Of a stretch of DNA of 64,000 bases, positions 48,410-59,804 are shown piece by piece; positions within the stretch are counted from its first letter, which is position 1; each line of letters starts with the position of its first letter. Position numbers and translations under genes: made by a program. Source of the stretch: Tricholomella constricta (taxonomy: Eukaryota > Basidiomycota > Agaricomycetes > Agaricales > Lyophyllaceae). The DNA lies in the NCBI GenBank assembly GCA_013368375.1, contig JAACJP010000043.1, positions 310,001-374,000 of the forward strand, read 5' to 3'. The notes under the pieces were generated by a model. It made no database searches, was not told where the DNA came from, and was given only the letters and a program-made list of their open reading frames with translations.

Positions 48410-51400
48410 CTACTTGTATTGTCTCGAAACTCTCCAACCATTGGCATTTTTGACCCACGTATCTCCCTGCTTATCTGAGTGCAGCACTAGAGAGCCTCGT
48501 TCACCTTGAAAGTGCAAGTTAAAATGTGTCATGTGGCAGGATAGAAAAATAAAAATGTCCATGGGCGACAAGTTAAATACCAAGCCGGGTTCGTATAAGC
48601 AAAGTTGACCCCCGGAAAGATGACCAAAAGGAATGACTACACATAAGATCTTGTCTCCGAAATCTCTGTGGCCCCGGGTAGAAACACATAAGTTTATAAC
48701 AAACCCGCCAAAGGGGTAGGCTGGACTCCGCTCATTGAGGGGAAGCTCCTCAACAAAAGCCTTCAGCTCCTCGTATTCCTCGGGAAGGTGATGCTTGAGC
48801 TGAAAAAGAAATTTTGTTTAGTAGGCATAGACAGAAAAATAGACTTGTGTACGTTAGCCTCAACAAATGTGAAAATTTCATGTAAGAACTCTGCCAAAAG
48901 GTCGTGCTCCTGGGGATCGTCTTGAACGTCCTTAGAATTTCTTGGGACTCGTTGAGAATGGTTGACGCTTGTGGCAGAATTTTTATGGACATAATATGGG
49001 TGAACGTCTTGAGGAGCACCCTCACCCTGATTATGCTGTTAACACTATAAACTTCAAAGTGAACATCGCAAACACACCTTTTCCGAGTATCTGTTATACC
49101 ACGAGTAGTGAAGCGCCAAAAAATTGTAATTTTGCCGGTCAGATGAATCATGATACAGCTCCCGTGGAAAAAGTGATTTGAGCTTGGTGACCAACTGATC
49201 ATTGTAGTTGGGCAGATGAGATTTCATGTGCGTTATCAGTAGGCCAATGAATTTGTTATTGGCGTCGCGAAGAGTGAGAGTTTTTCTGGCATAAGAATGA
49301 GCGTAAATGATGCTGTCATAGACTAGATAACTGACCCATCGCAAATGTCGGAGTTTATCTGGAGGTATTGGCCATATCCCTGAAATTTGGGTTCCGAGAG
49401 CTTGGAGGAACATCAGCGTGTTAGATATGGGCAGGTAAGAAAAGATGAAAACTCTCACTTTTTTCGTCAGATCATCTAAGTCTGCAACAACTGTTCCCGC
49501 CTCAGCCCTCACCCTCTGATCTTTGGTCCATTCATTGCGGTTGGCCTTTGTAATAGGACAAGATGTTTTGTCAAATTGCTGAGACATCTTGATAGTAATA
49601 GTCTCTGCAATGGCGCTATCAGACAAGCGTTCACCAGATACCTCCAAGTTGTTGGGGGACACCTGCAACCACACCTGAGATCTGGGAGGCAGTAAAAAAT
49701 AGCTAGCAAATATTGAGCAGATGATATAAAATGCAGAAAATATGGTGGGACGGACTTGGTGGTGACATTGTCAAAGCAACGATCCAGAACTTCGATTTCA
49801 TGGGCGTGATAAATATGTTGAAAAGTATCCGACGATGAAGAGAAAAACATGAGAGATAGATTGGGTAACGGAATTTTACGAAGCCCAATCACAAATGGGA
49901 GTAGCACCTCTCGGATTAATTTTCCTAGATTGTCGGCTAAATCAATTCAGCAGTATTAACATATAAGCAGATATTCAGAGAACATACCTTGAGGGCTCCG
50001 CAGCGAGAAAGCCACACCATAGATATCCTCGATCGTAGAGTTCTGGCGAAGAGTAAGGTTGGCCCGAAGCCCCAGAGCAGCAATCACCAACAAGATATAT
50101 GGTGTACCTAGCAGCACTATCAGTACTGATCAAGTTAACTTGGAGAAAAATACTCACCAGCAGCAACCAAGTATGCCAAACGTGTTCCTTGAGCCACCCA
50201 CTCTCTAAACTTGCAAGGAGTGACGCTGATTTGGACTGCAAGAGTTGATAATCCTGGCCCCCGTTTGCCTGTCATAGCATGCATAGACTTGCGATAGCTG
50301 AAGTAGCTTTATGTCAGTAGAGGTAGTCCAATAGATGACGTAAAACGTACACATCAACCGACAAAGATAGTTGGAGAAGTACAACCATGAGATTGAATTC
50401 CACCTGGCGGACGTCGCTCTCCAGCTCCTGACATTTCATCGCCAGCACTCGGAGTGGTGTAAGAAAGTCAGACACGTCCGCCTGAGGCATTTGGTGGGAC
50501 ATTTCGGTGGTGAAAGAGTGAGCCAGGTGAGCCAGAGCCTTCAAGTTCTGCATGGAAGAGATGGAGGCAAGGCTAACGATCAGGCGACGAGCTGTTGCAG
50601 TTATAGGAGGAGGGGTGCCGTCTGTACTCCAAGAGGGTTTCTGATTCTTCAGTTTCGATGTGCGGGACTTCTTTGCAGAGGAGAGGTGGTAATTAGAGTC
50701 GTCAGTTATATTGTTATGGGATTCGTAATTATCGTCGTCCACAGGTTCATAGTCGTCTGGAGGGGCGCCATCCTGCATGTCATCATCGAATGAGGCAAAG
50801 AGACTACGCTCAATTGCGGCATCCGAAAATTGCCCTCGACCTCTATTATACACCCTCAGCCGGACACGATCCCCATTCCTATGACAGTCTGGGTCCCAGT
50901 TGATGACCTGGCCAGGATGGCCACCCCCGCCAGCATCACCTCCTTGTCCACCAAGTAACAACCGGACCCGTTTGACTCTAGGATTATTACCAGGAGCAGT
51001 GTCGGTGTCACCCTCTTGTCCACCGAGTAACAACCGCACCCGTTTAACTCTAGGATTATTACCAGGAGCAGTGTCGGTGTCGTCCTGCTCGGAGACTGAG
51101 TCGTTGTATAGCCGTTTACGAAGAGAGGAGCTGCTCATCTCTGTAACATGATTTTGCAATGCAGGAGATGCACCCAGGGGTCGAAGTGTAGTCGGTGGGA
51201 CAACCTGTAGTTCAAGTTGTTGTGACGGGTCCGGAGTTGCCGGTGATGATGACAGTGATGACGGCGGTGACAGGGAAAGATATGGGGATGAAGATGGTGA
51301 ATGGTGTTCCGAGGGCCTGAGCGTGGTCTGAGCAATTAGAAGGCTGTAGAGTAGAGAAAGGCCAGAGGGGGGAGCATCTGCAAGAGCGTCCAGCACGTCC

Positions 51401-51456
51401 CGGAGCTCATTCAGGACATGTGGGACAAGGTTATCAGGAAGATGTATGGAAGGCAT
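48410..51456 (-). CDS. 2-oxoglutarate/Fe(II) dioxygenase-like protein (TET/JBP-like candidate)
   Basis: Exons 51456-50351, 50297-50158, 50107-49988, 49936-49756, 49681 onwards through ~49080, ~49030-48855, and 48800-48410. The N-terminal third is disordered and acidic, with a tandem repeat. The C-terminal exon holds a likely double-stranded beta-helix: FGGFVINLCVSTRGHRDFGDK (HxD iron ligands), CVVIPFGHLSGGQLCLYEPG, LSCHMTHFNLHF (distal His) and GERGSLVLHSD (Arg for 2-oxoglutarate). This ligand order fits Fe(II)/2OG oxygenases, and TET/JBP genes are known to be expanded together with transposons in mushroom fungi. Assignment to TET/JBP rather than another subfamily is inference. It converges with the transposase-like gene, 22 bp between stops. 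The segment at 49401-49458 may be intron or coding. Confidence 0.65.
50945..51092 (-). repeat. Coding tandem repeat, two ~72-78 bp units
   Basis: Encodes DTAPGNNPRVKRVRLLLGGQ twice in a row within the dioxygenase-like protein; units differ at a few bases. The basic KRVR segments could act as a nuclear localisation signal (inference). Confidence 0.85.
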
Positions 51457-51773
51457 GTGAAGTGAGAGGAAGATGAGATGAGGGCAGCAAGCTCAAGACC
51501 AACTGAAGGCTGTGACGTGGTGGGCAGTGGACGCGACTGCGATTTGTTTAACAAAATGTGACAACACAATCACATGCAATGCTGGCACAGAGCACATAAT
51601 CCGGACAGAGGACATAGTATGAAGAGCATCACCGAAAGAGATACTCGAGCTTACAGTGGCGCAATCTGAGCCATGTCAGAATCAGAATTGAGTGATGAAA
51701 TTTGACATATTGACGTAGATGACAAATTGGTCTACCAAATGTAAAATTGCCATCACAGCCATTCAAAATCCTT
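51457..51773. other. Intergenic, upstream of the dioxygenase-like gene
   Basis: AT-rich with no gene. The promoter of the minus-strand gene starting at 51456 should be here. Confidence 0.4.
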
Positions 51774-52960
51774 TCACGGGCCCAGCTCAAAAGCCGCCCT
51801 CAACGCCCTCAACCACTGTTCATACGCCCCAGGAGCACGCGCCGCGGCTGCCTGCTCGACGTGCTCAAAGTCCCCCCCCCGGTGCGGCTGTCGTTGGCAT
51901 GCGCGTGCGTGGGGGTGGTGCATACGTGTGCGGTTGAGCAAGACATTTTTTGTTGAGAGGAGAGGACAGACCGGGGCTTGGAGGGGGGGCAAGGAACGGG
52001 GGAAGGGAGAGGAAGGGGGAAAGGGACGGGAGAGAGAGATGGTCCATCCGGGAAAGGCGCGTTGGAGCTGGTGATGCAGGTGTTTGATCGGGCGCAGGGT
52101 GGGGGAGGTGTACCATGCAAGGGAGGCGGAGTCTGTGCCTGTGTGTGTGGTGTCTGGGGTCAATGATGGAAGGGAAGGGGGGAAGGGGGGGCATACCTAG
52201 GCCTGCAGAGAGGAAGATGTGGTGAGAGGGGCATGTGTGTGGGCCTTTCCCATGGAACTGGATGAAGGCGCAAGAGAAGGCGGGGCACCCACGTGAAAGG
52301 GCGAGCTGCCAGTTGTAGATGGCGAGGGCGGCATCGAAAAAGGGCTCGAGCTGCGTAAATTAGACTCAGACAGACAGTGAATGTACAGGTCATCGGCGAT
52401 CGCACATACTTACGTTGTTGTGCACAGGGTCTGTGACATGATAGGAGGCAACACAGTCGGTACCTCGAGTGCGGCCCTGGAGCTGCCGTCGTAAACAGTT
52501 GGAGCCTTAATGAGGAGGCTCGTGGACTTGAACAGGGCGGCGGCTTGCACGGCGGTGTGGAGGTCATGCGCCGGGTGGGGCGCGGAGATGTGAATGTGGC
52601 AGGTGGTGCCGGTGACCGGGACGGCGAAGAGGCCCCGGCCTTTTGCGTACTGGGTGTTATTGGTTTTGGTGTTGGTGTGGGTCTCGGAGAAGATGCAGAA
52701 GGAGGCCCAGGTGGAGGGTTCAGTGAAGAGGGAGATGTGATAGATGTTGGCAAGGGGGGCGGGGAGTGCGAGTGCGAGGGAGAGGCAGTTGTTGTCGTTG
52801 TCGACGTCGAGGAGTGAGGAGATGGTGTGTCGCCATGCGGTGCACTGTGCGGAAGTTGGCTGGGCGGAGGAGTAGGCGGAGTGGTTGTATTGTAGCGGCC
52901 TTGTGAGACGATGTACGCGTCGAAGCACTCGATAGCCTGCTCGAGAGTTGGTTAATCGAC
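51774..52960 (-). pseudogene. Conserved fungal protein of unknown function, broken
   Basis: Minus-strand exons carry AIECFDAY, NHSAYSSAQPTSAQ, ANIYHISLFTEPSTW, YAKGRGLFAVPV, HISAPHPAHDLHTAVQAAALF, PFFDAALAIYNWQLA, AFIQFHGKGPHTCPS, AWYTSPTLRPIKHL and STKNVLLNR, all in the order I remember for an uncharacterised fungal family (likely secreted or metal-related; not established). Two lesions: a tandem TTGTA pair at 52885-52894 (5-bp duplication) shifts the frame between GRYN and NHSAYS, and one base is missing near 52465 between AALE and the DCVASYHVTDP segment. The 3' part lacks obvious breaks. Confidence 0.55.
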
Positions 52961-53328
52961 AGGTGGACGGCCGGACTCGTGGTGGTGTAGTCCCTGACAC
53001 CAGCAGACACTGGGGCGTGTTGTTGGGTCATGGGCCAAGCCTCAAGATAAACTTGTTGCAGCTTGGTATCGAGACGTCACATCACTTAACAAAAGTCCGG
53101 TAGCCCATTGAAATATCCCTTTGCTGATCACGATGACTTCAGCATGCACGACACATACCTTTGAACGACAATCTGAGCTTCTTCTTTTTGTCTAGATGCA
53201 TTGAAAAAAAAGACCAAAAAAATTCAATCTCGGTATATACTTGTTGTATTTTATCATCTGTCACGGAAACCGTCAAAAAGAGCCTCAAGGACCAGAATTA
53301 ACCTGTCTATCCCCCCACACCACCATGG
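52961..53328. other. No supported gene
   Basis: Likely 5' region of the preceding pseudogene plus AT-rich spacer. Confidence 0.3.
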
Positions 53329-55167
53329 CTAGGGGACCTGGCACCTCCCTCTGCACCGAGGACCTGCAAGAACGGCCCCCTTCTCGCCGATGTCAAGACA
53401 AATGCCTCCAGAGTCCCGATGGGCTCGATCGCCGTGGAATGTGCGGATAAGCCGACAGGTTTGGCAGTAAACGCAGGACGTCACGGCCAAGGCCCAGACA
53501 TCCTGGGGGACACCCAAGCGCGAGTTCCATTCGAAGAGAGCTTTTCCGATGTGAGTATCGTGGAACTCGACGTTCTGGGAGCGGTGTTGGAAGGGTAGGT
53601 ACGGAGAGGAATGGGAAGGATGGTGTCTGTGCCTGAGGGATGACGTTGCACTACATGTTAATAAGTAAGTTGGCTATACCACAAAGAAAGATGAAAGCTC
53701 ACCATATGGAAGCTTGGGGGTGTTGCCACATCGGTATTGATTATCGAGGTGTTCGCCATAACCCTCCTGGCTGAATAGGCAATTGCAGCCCTTGCAGAGG
53801 TGGGCCGCGGCCTGCTCCTCCAAGATCGAGAACGCTTCCTGAGATATTCCTCCAGTGGAGTTGAGCTCTCGGACAGCATAACCGACAGGGGTATTGAAAT
53901 ATTTCATATGCTGCCAGCAACGGGTGTTGGTAGAACTGGGGTCATAGGGAAGCAGTTGCTGAGGGACTCCATCGTTGTTCGTAGCCGGGTGTGCAGAGAT
54001 ATCCTCTGGTGAGGTGTTAGAGTAATTGCAGACATGCCAAGAAAGACTTACCGAATAACCCATCCCTTTTGCTCTGAAAGAGCCATCCGATAAGATGCTT
54101 ATCTGTTTTACGGAGTGTCAGTGTTACAGTGCGGGGGTATATGAGAAAAAATCGTACTTACCGGGTTGCGCGCGAGCAGCTGCCACCTCTGGCGAGAAGA
54201 ATGATGCCAAGGTTCGGGGACCCCTTGTGAACGAGACCCGGGGCAGCGGACGGTCAGGAGTTGGCGGAGATGGGTTTTGTAAGTACGCGGCTACCTCTCC
54301 GGAGGATTTGCAGGTCTTCGTTGACGCTTGAGAAGTCTGCGACGATGAAGGAGCATGGTCAAAGCTATAGTGTTCCTCTGTTAGTCAACAAAGTCAGTGA
54401 TCTACGCCAATTTGATGAAACTAACCGGAACTCACCATCCTCATGATCTGATGTGTCTGAGTCGGACTCTTCTGTGTAGGACTCTTCTCCTGATGTACGG
54501 AAAGAGTTCGTTAGGCCTGCAGAAATAAAATTAGGATTAAAACTCACCGTGGCGGGCCTCCGTGGTGCCATGCAGGATGTACTGGCGCGCGGACACCTGT
54601 GGCTTGATCTGACCTGTTGTAGATGGTGGGTGTATTATCAGTAACAGGTGGTCAAGGCAATAGGATAAGACGCACCGATAAATCGGCAGGCGTGGCCTTT
54701 GCTCTTGAAAAAAAATGTCCTCACTCCTTTTACCCTCTTTTCTTGAAGGTCCATGCGCACTTCGTCGTCCGTTCGAAAGGCATTAGCGGCATGGGGGCAA
54801 AAGGGAGGCTTGAAGTCTTTGATAATTTGCCAGCCCGAAGGAGGGACAGTCTTCATCGCACCGCTCTTGAGCACGATCTGAGGGCTGTGATGTCACTAGT
54901 TAGTAGAATGTAAGGTACTAAATATTTTTTGACATACCGCGCCCAGTTTATCCACTCGCCCTGAATTTTATCATAGGTGACAAGGTCACCAGCTTTGTTG
55001 AATTCTCTGAGCTCCTTCTCGAGTTGTGCAAGGCGGGCGATCGAAAGATCGGCTTTGGCCATTTCATCCTGAGGAGGTGGAGGAGGTGGGAGGCCACGAA
55101 GGCGAGATGAGAGGGGAGAGGAAGCAGAAACTCTGCCACGCCTAGGAGGCCGGTCAGACTTGCCCAT
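53329..55167 (-). CDS. Uncharacterised multi-exon protein with Cys/His cluster
   Basis: Read from ATG 55167 to TAG 53331-53329. First exon: MGKSDRPPRRGRVS, a proline run, then LARLEKEL-type helical sequence (IARLAQLEKELREFNKAGD). Later exons: KTVPPSGWQIIKDFKPPF, NAFRTDDEVRMDLQEKRVKG, an acidic ESDSDTSDHEDGE stretch, GPRTLASFFSPEV, PVGYAVRELNSTGGIS, a zinc-finger-like CKGCNCLFS...H...C segment, and a final GVPQDVWALAVTSCVYCQTC exon. Short charged linkers and many exons resemble agaricomycete repeat genes linked to mobile elements. I do not recognise a named family. Exon joins were not all checked, so intactness is uncertain. Confidence 0.45.
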
Positions 55168-55370
55168 ATTGTAGGCGAGAAATGCGAGACGATGCACCAA
55201 TGTACGCAGCTTTATATCTACCTCCTCTGCTGTGTTCCCTCCACCGCCCTGTGCCAAAAGAAAAAGGGAAAGAAACTAAATCCTCGGAGGACGCTGGATG
55301 AGACTTACTCGCAATTTTGGAGAAGCAACAGTGAAGGTCGTAACAATTTCAGAAGGCAGAAGTCGGACAC

Positions 55371-55568
55371 CATGAGTACGGTGCGCAGTTTGTGTCAGCC
55401 AGGATTTAAGGTCGTGAGTTCGATTGCCTTGAATCCCAGATGCCTGCCTGGTAATTCTTGATGGATTTGTCACATCCGCACTCCTTCTTAGCCCATTTGT
55501 GAGGTTTCGGCACTGCATTCCCCAACCTGTAACACCTCTGAGTAACTTCATGATATCTCTCAGCTTTG
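55371..55568 (+). repeat. SINE-like repeat, copy 1
   Basis: About 198 bp, more than 90% identical by eye to the reverse complement of 56960-57157. Its left end carries tRNA-promoter-like boxes: TGCGCAGTTTG (A-box-like) and AGTTCGATTGCC (B-box-like) about 38 bp apart. Confidence 0.65.
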
Positions 55569-55979
55569 GCCTTGGCAATAGAAAAGCTGAACCTAATCAC
55601 TTTGAACTCGCGTGTACGTAGAAATCCGATGATGGTAAACATGTCACGTCACTGTGTTTTGCTTTACACTTGCCACCTCCACCATCGACATCCGTCAACG
55701 CAGGTCCAGAGTTTCAATTGTGTTGTATGCTTCTGCTCAATGCTCTCCTTGTACTGGGCAGGCCGCTCTATCCATCATGTATCTGAAGTTATGGTACACT
55801 GTATGAGTATCTCTGCCAGCAAACTTCGGGCATGCTACAACTCAGAGTGCATTCACACCTGGAACTCCAAGCACACAGGGCTCCTGAGGAGCTAGCAAGT
55901 ATGTCTCTCGTGTTGATTACTCCAGGTCAAATATTCTAACCACAACTAATAGCACCAGACAACTTGCACATGTTCCCGC

Positions 55980-56935
55980 TCAAAATGCCACCGCCCGCTC
56001 AAAATGGATCCACCCATGGTTCGCGAAAGACGGTGTCGACACCTATCTCTGGCCCCTCTTCTCGCGCGGCCGAGGGCTGAGTTTCTGGCACAACACCAGG
56101 GGGGGGTGGCGACCCCGATGCCTCTGCAGTCACGTCCATCCTCAACGTAAAAAATACAAAGTCGGTCGCCAGCTTTGACGCTGGGATAGCGTTCATACAG
56201 GGCATCACCGAGATAGCGAAAGCAGAAAAGGTGTGCCCAATTCTCCTCGCCTCAGTGGCCACGGATTGACGCCTAGGTTACTACAGCACCCCCCAGTTCA
56301 CCTCTCCCTCTTCCTCACCTACGACGAGACCGCTGCACTCGCCCTACGTACTCTAACACACTCCGCATCGCGCCCACCTTGGGTCCTCGCCCCTCCCACT
56401 ACCGCCATTATCTCTGTGTAACACACCGCGACCTCCGCCTCGCCGCTCTCATTGACAACCTCTACTCTGCCCAATACACCCCCTCCCCTGCCTCCCTCTG
56501 CTGCCTGCCCGTTGCTCGCAGCTGCCCCACCCTCGCCATCATATGCAAATTTTCAGTCTCCCCCCCAAACAACTCGCCCCGCATTGCTCCCTCTGCGGCG
56601 GCAGGCACTCTCTGTCCCCAACACCAGCCTGCACAACGTACCTACTATCAAAGCCAAATCCCATCACAAGGTCGAAACCAAATCAATCTCCCCCACAAGA
56701 GACGCACATCTTTGATCCCATACTGCAGATGCTGCCGCAAGCACCACGCGCTGATGAGCCGGTGCCCCAGCCAGCACAAATTAACGCCTCCGCCCTCGCC
56801 ATGCCCCAAGAGGCCTGCACTGGTTGCAGGACTGCCGGCAGCGCAGATCCCTGCGAGCAAGGCGGAGGCTTTGAAGCTCCCCTCCGGTTTGCTAATCTTA
56901 CCTGTAATTCGTCGCAATGTAATTCTAGTGATTAA
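55980..56935 (+). pseudogene. Frameshifted remnant of an unknown gene
   Basis: Pieces in three frames seem to form one protein: TYDETAALALRTLTHSASRPPW then HRDLRLAALIDNLYS (about 56310-56465) then a Cys-rich APHCSLCGGRHSLSP (56570-56615, zinc-knuckle-like) then FDPILQMLPQAPRADE. It lies between the two inverted SINE-like repeats. No family named. Confidence 0.35.
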
Positions 56936-56959
56936 GTCCAGCCATTCATTGCAAGTTCA

Positions 56960-57157
56960 AAGCCGAAAGATATCGTGAATTTATTTGAAGGTGTTACAAG
57001 TTGGGGAATGCAGCGCCGAAACCTCACAAATGGGCTAAGAAGGAGTGCGGATGTGACAAATCCATCAAGAATTACCAGGCAGGCATCTGGGATTTCAAGG
57101 CAATCGAACTCACGACCTTAAATCCTGGCTGACACAAATGGCGCACCGTACATGAGG
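56960..57157 (-). repeat. SINE-like repeat, copy 2 (inverted)
   Basis: Reverse-complement match of 55371-55568, including the block GGATGTGACAAATCCATC and the B-box-like segment. Confidence 0.65.
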
Positions 57158-57412
57158 CATGTAAAAGAGGCCCTCCGGATGCTTCATCCAGAGTCACACA
57201 TCTTGTCACTCGAGGCGCGCACAGCAGGTTAGGGTCAGAGAAAATGGCTTTACCCAGGAAGCTGAGAAGACGGGAAGGAAGCTCAGAGATCAAACAGATG
57301 CACTGAAATCATTTTGAGGGACAGTTCATGATCGCAACCAAGCCATCAACATCTTTGATGGCGTCGAGTAAGACCCATTGTCTCTTCCCTCCCTGGGCAA
57401 CCCCTGGGCCCT

Positions 57413-57790
57413 TATTACTTTCTTAACTCTACCCTCCCCCTCCGCCTCCCACTCCGACTCCGACTCCGGTCCCTCAGCACTGCACGCGCTCCACACGTAC
57501 CTCAAGCCACTCCTGCAAACCGCGCGCTCCGCATCAAAGAAGTAAAACCTCGAGCTGCCTGTCGAACGGGGGCGGGGCGGGGGAGATCGAAGAGACGATG
57601 ATGTGTTATGCTTTGGGGGAGGCTGCGAGACGGCGGACGAGGACCTTTGGACGCGGGCCTCTGCGATTGTGGAGGGACAGGGACTGTGGGAGGATGAGAA
57701 GTGGAGGTTGGGGTGGCTTGAACAGATGGAAAGACGCGAGTGAGTGGATTGTCAACCCGATGACTTCCTATGGGTTAACCAGTCTCCAGT
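57413..57790 (+). pseudogene. Truncated, decayed copy of the Sld3-like gene
   Basis: Matches 59822-59840 (ATTACTTTCTTAACTCTA) and then 60087-60404 of the Sld3-like gene with intervening sequence lost. A codon matching TAC in the intact gene (KKYNLEL) is TAA here, and 12 bp (around GCAGATTCTTTC) are missing. The exon/intron junction GAGTGAGTG is still visible at about 57738. Confidence 0.75.
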
Positions 57791-57924
57791 TGTTTAGAGA
57801 TGTTTGGCAAAGGCCTTAGCAGCTCTGGTAGTAAGGTCGAAGAAATACGTCTCTTTTCGCCGTCTGCGCTCTCAACCAAGTCCGGTCAAATGATCAACTT
57901 GGCCATTTCCAGCGTCATCCCGCC

Positions 57925-59047
57925 ATGGGCAAAAAGCGCGTAGCATTCACTGCCGCTGCTTCTACTTTGAAGCAGAAAGACACACCAGCGCCATCTACGC
58001 CTCCGTCTCGGTTCAAACCTCAGGCGAAATGGCTGAGCACTCCCGCCAGACGAGTGCGAACTTATTCCTCCATCCCGACCACCACGAAAGAAAGGCTTCA
58101 CGCATTGGACTCTGGACGGTGCCTTATCACGTCTGAGAATATGCCCACTGCATCGCAACAGGCAGTCCATATAGTTGCCCCCAAAACCCCGACGAAAGAC
58201 GTCTGTTCTTGTTTTATGTTTATTCTTACATATCATTAACTATTAACTACTCGAAATCTCAGGTTAACAAGATCCAGATGATGTGGAATACATCCGCTTT
58301 GAATCTAGATTCGACGAAGAACATAGTGACATGTATTTTCGTCCCTTTGTTTCTGGTTGCCCACCCTTATCTTCTGCAGTACGCGCCGATTGGCGTCTAT
58401 CGTACGACCATGGCGACTGGGCATTCGTTCCTACCGCTCAAACTCTCCAAAGAATCATGAAGCACAAGGCGACCAGCTACGCCGAGGTATGCTTGTCAGG
58501 CCTACAGTAACCTTTTACGTCTATTCTTACCGAAACTCCCAGCCTTATCCCGGTTTCGATCCGAACGAATTGCAACACTACGTGTTCGTGCCACTTCCAT
58601 TCTTTTGACGACATTATATCCTTCGGCAAATGACGGAATTTAACGAGGACCAAGATGACTGGAGCGAAGGTGAGGAGCATGATGATGATGATGACAGTGG
58701 GGGACATGGGGTCGAGGTGGAGGATAACGGAGACGAGCAAGGAGAAGAAGAAGGTGGAGAGGAAAGCAAGGGGAGCGGAGATGTGCGAGATATGGTGGAC
58801 ATCGAGGACGGCAATGCCACCCTCCACATAACGCCCTTTTCCGGGTTTCCGCTTCTTGAACACCACTCCCATCCGTATTTCGTCATCTTCAATGCTCTAC
58901 CCAAATTACAAGAGCACATGCTGCAGCTGCGCCCAGAGGACCTTGAGCTGTTGGACCATATGTCCGAGATCGATGCTATCTGGAGATCACGACTGCTAAA
59001 ACGGCCCTCGTCATCTACACTGGGCAAGCGGTACAGGCCACCCCCTC

Positions 59048-59078
<31 letters not shown>

Positions 59079-59579
59079 CCATAATGACAAACGCATGACC
59101 AGAGCGGCTACGAAACGTCCTAACTTAGGGCTGGCTGGCACTGATCGAACTAAGACCCGCGGCACGGACGTCGGTAAAGGAAAAGGAAAAGGAAAAGGAA
59201 AAGGAAAAGGAAAAGGAAAAGGAAAAGCAACTAAAAGACTTACCGAAAGTGTGCTAGCTCTGCCTCAAGAATCCCCATATCCCACCCCTCTCTCACTGCG
59301 CAATCTTCCACCACGAAGGCCGCTGCTTGCCAAGTCTTCTTATTTGATGATCCTTCGGCAGTTGCTGCGTGGGCTGCCGCAGCTGCCGTTGCTGGGCCAC
59401 CTGAGTTTGCGGATGAAGCAGTGATTTCGTCTGACGAGGAGCCCGCCCGCCCGCCTATCCAAGAGTGGAGCCGGTGGCATGTCCCGTACAAACAACCTAA
59501 AGAACGAGCGAGATTTTGCAGTTCCGATTGGCCCATGTATCTTTACTCGTTCCCTCTCTGGATGCCGTGTAAGGAATGA
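57925..59579 (+). pseudogene. Agaricomycete protein with acidic middle region, two lesions
   Basis: Starts MGKKRVAFTAAAS, has DDVEYIRFESRFDEEH and GDWAFVPTAQTLQRIM in exon 2, PYPGFDPNELQHYVFVPL in exon 3, then MTEFNEDQDDWSEGEE, an acidic stretch, HPYFVIFNALPKLQEH, a (GK)n tract, and in another frame FDDPSAVAAWAAAA, PPIQEWSRWHVPYKQP to TGA 59579. An in-frame TGA at 58606-58608 separates exon 3 from MTEFNEDQ, and the frame shifts near 59285-59295 in a CCCACCCCTCTCTC run. The family seems common in polypores but has no known function. Confidence 0.55.
59175..59227 (+). repeat. Hexanucleotide microsatellite (AAAGGA/GGAAAA)n in coding sequence
   Basis: About eight units encoding alternating Gly-Lys; length changes of one unit keep the frame. 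Confidence 0.9.
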
Positions 59580-59804
59580 CGACATCTTAATATTAGACCT
59601 AGTTTGGACCCACAGCGATTTATACCGGCATTACGAATTGCATTCTATATGGTATGAATACAGGTTCAGGCTGTGAAAAGCTAAAGTACATTGTGTTCCT
59701 GATGCAGCTGCGAGCTTGGTGCTGACGGTCGAGATGAAAGTCCCGGAAGGCACTCGAATATAACAAACGTTCCCTGTCTCCATCCAGATCGAACAATCTT
59801 GTCA

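Noticed and set aside
38600..51560. TTGTCACATT near 38603 and reversed near 51550 as terminal inverted repeats of the cassette
   Set aside because: Only about 10 bp match with no extension or target duplication; compatible with chance.
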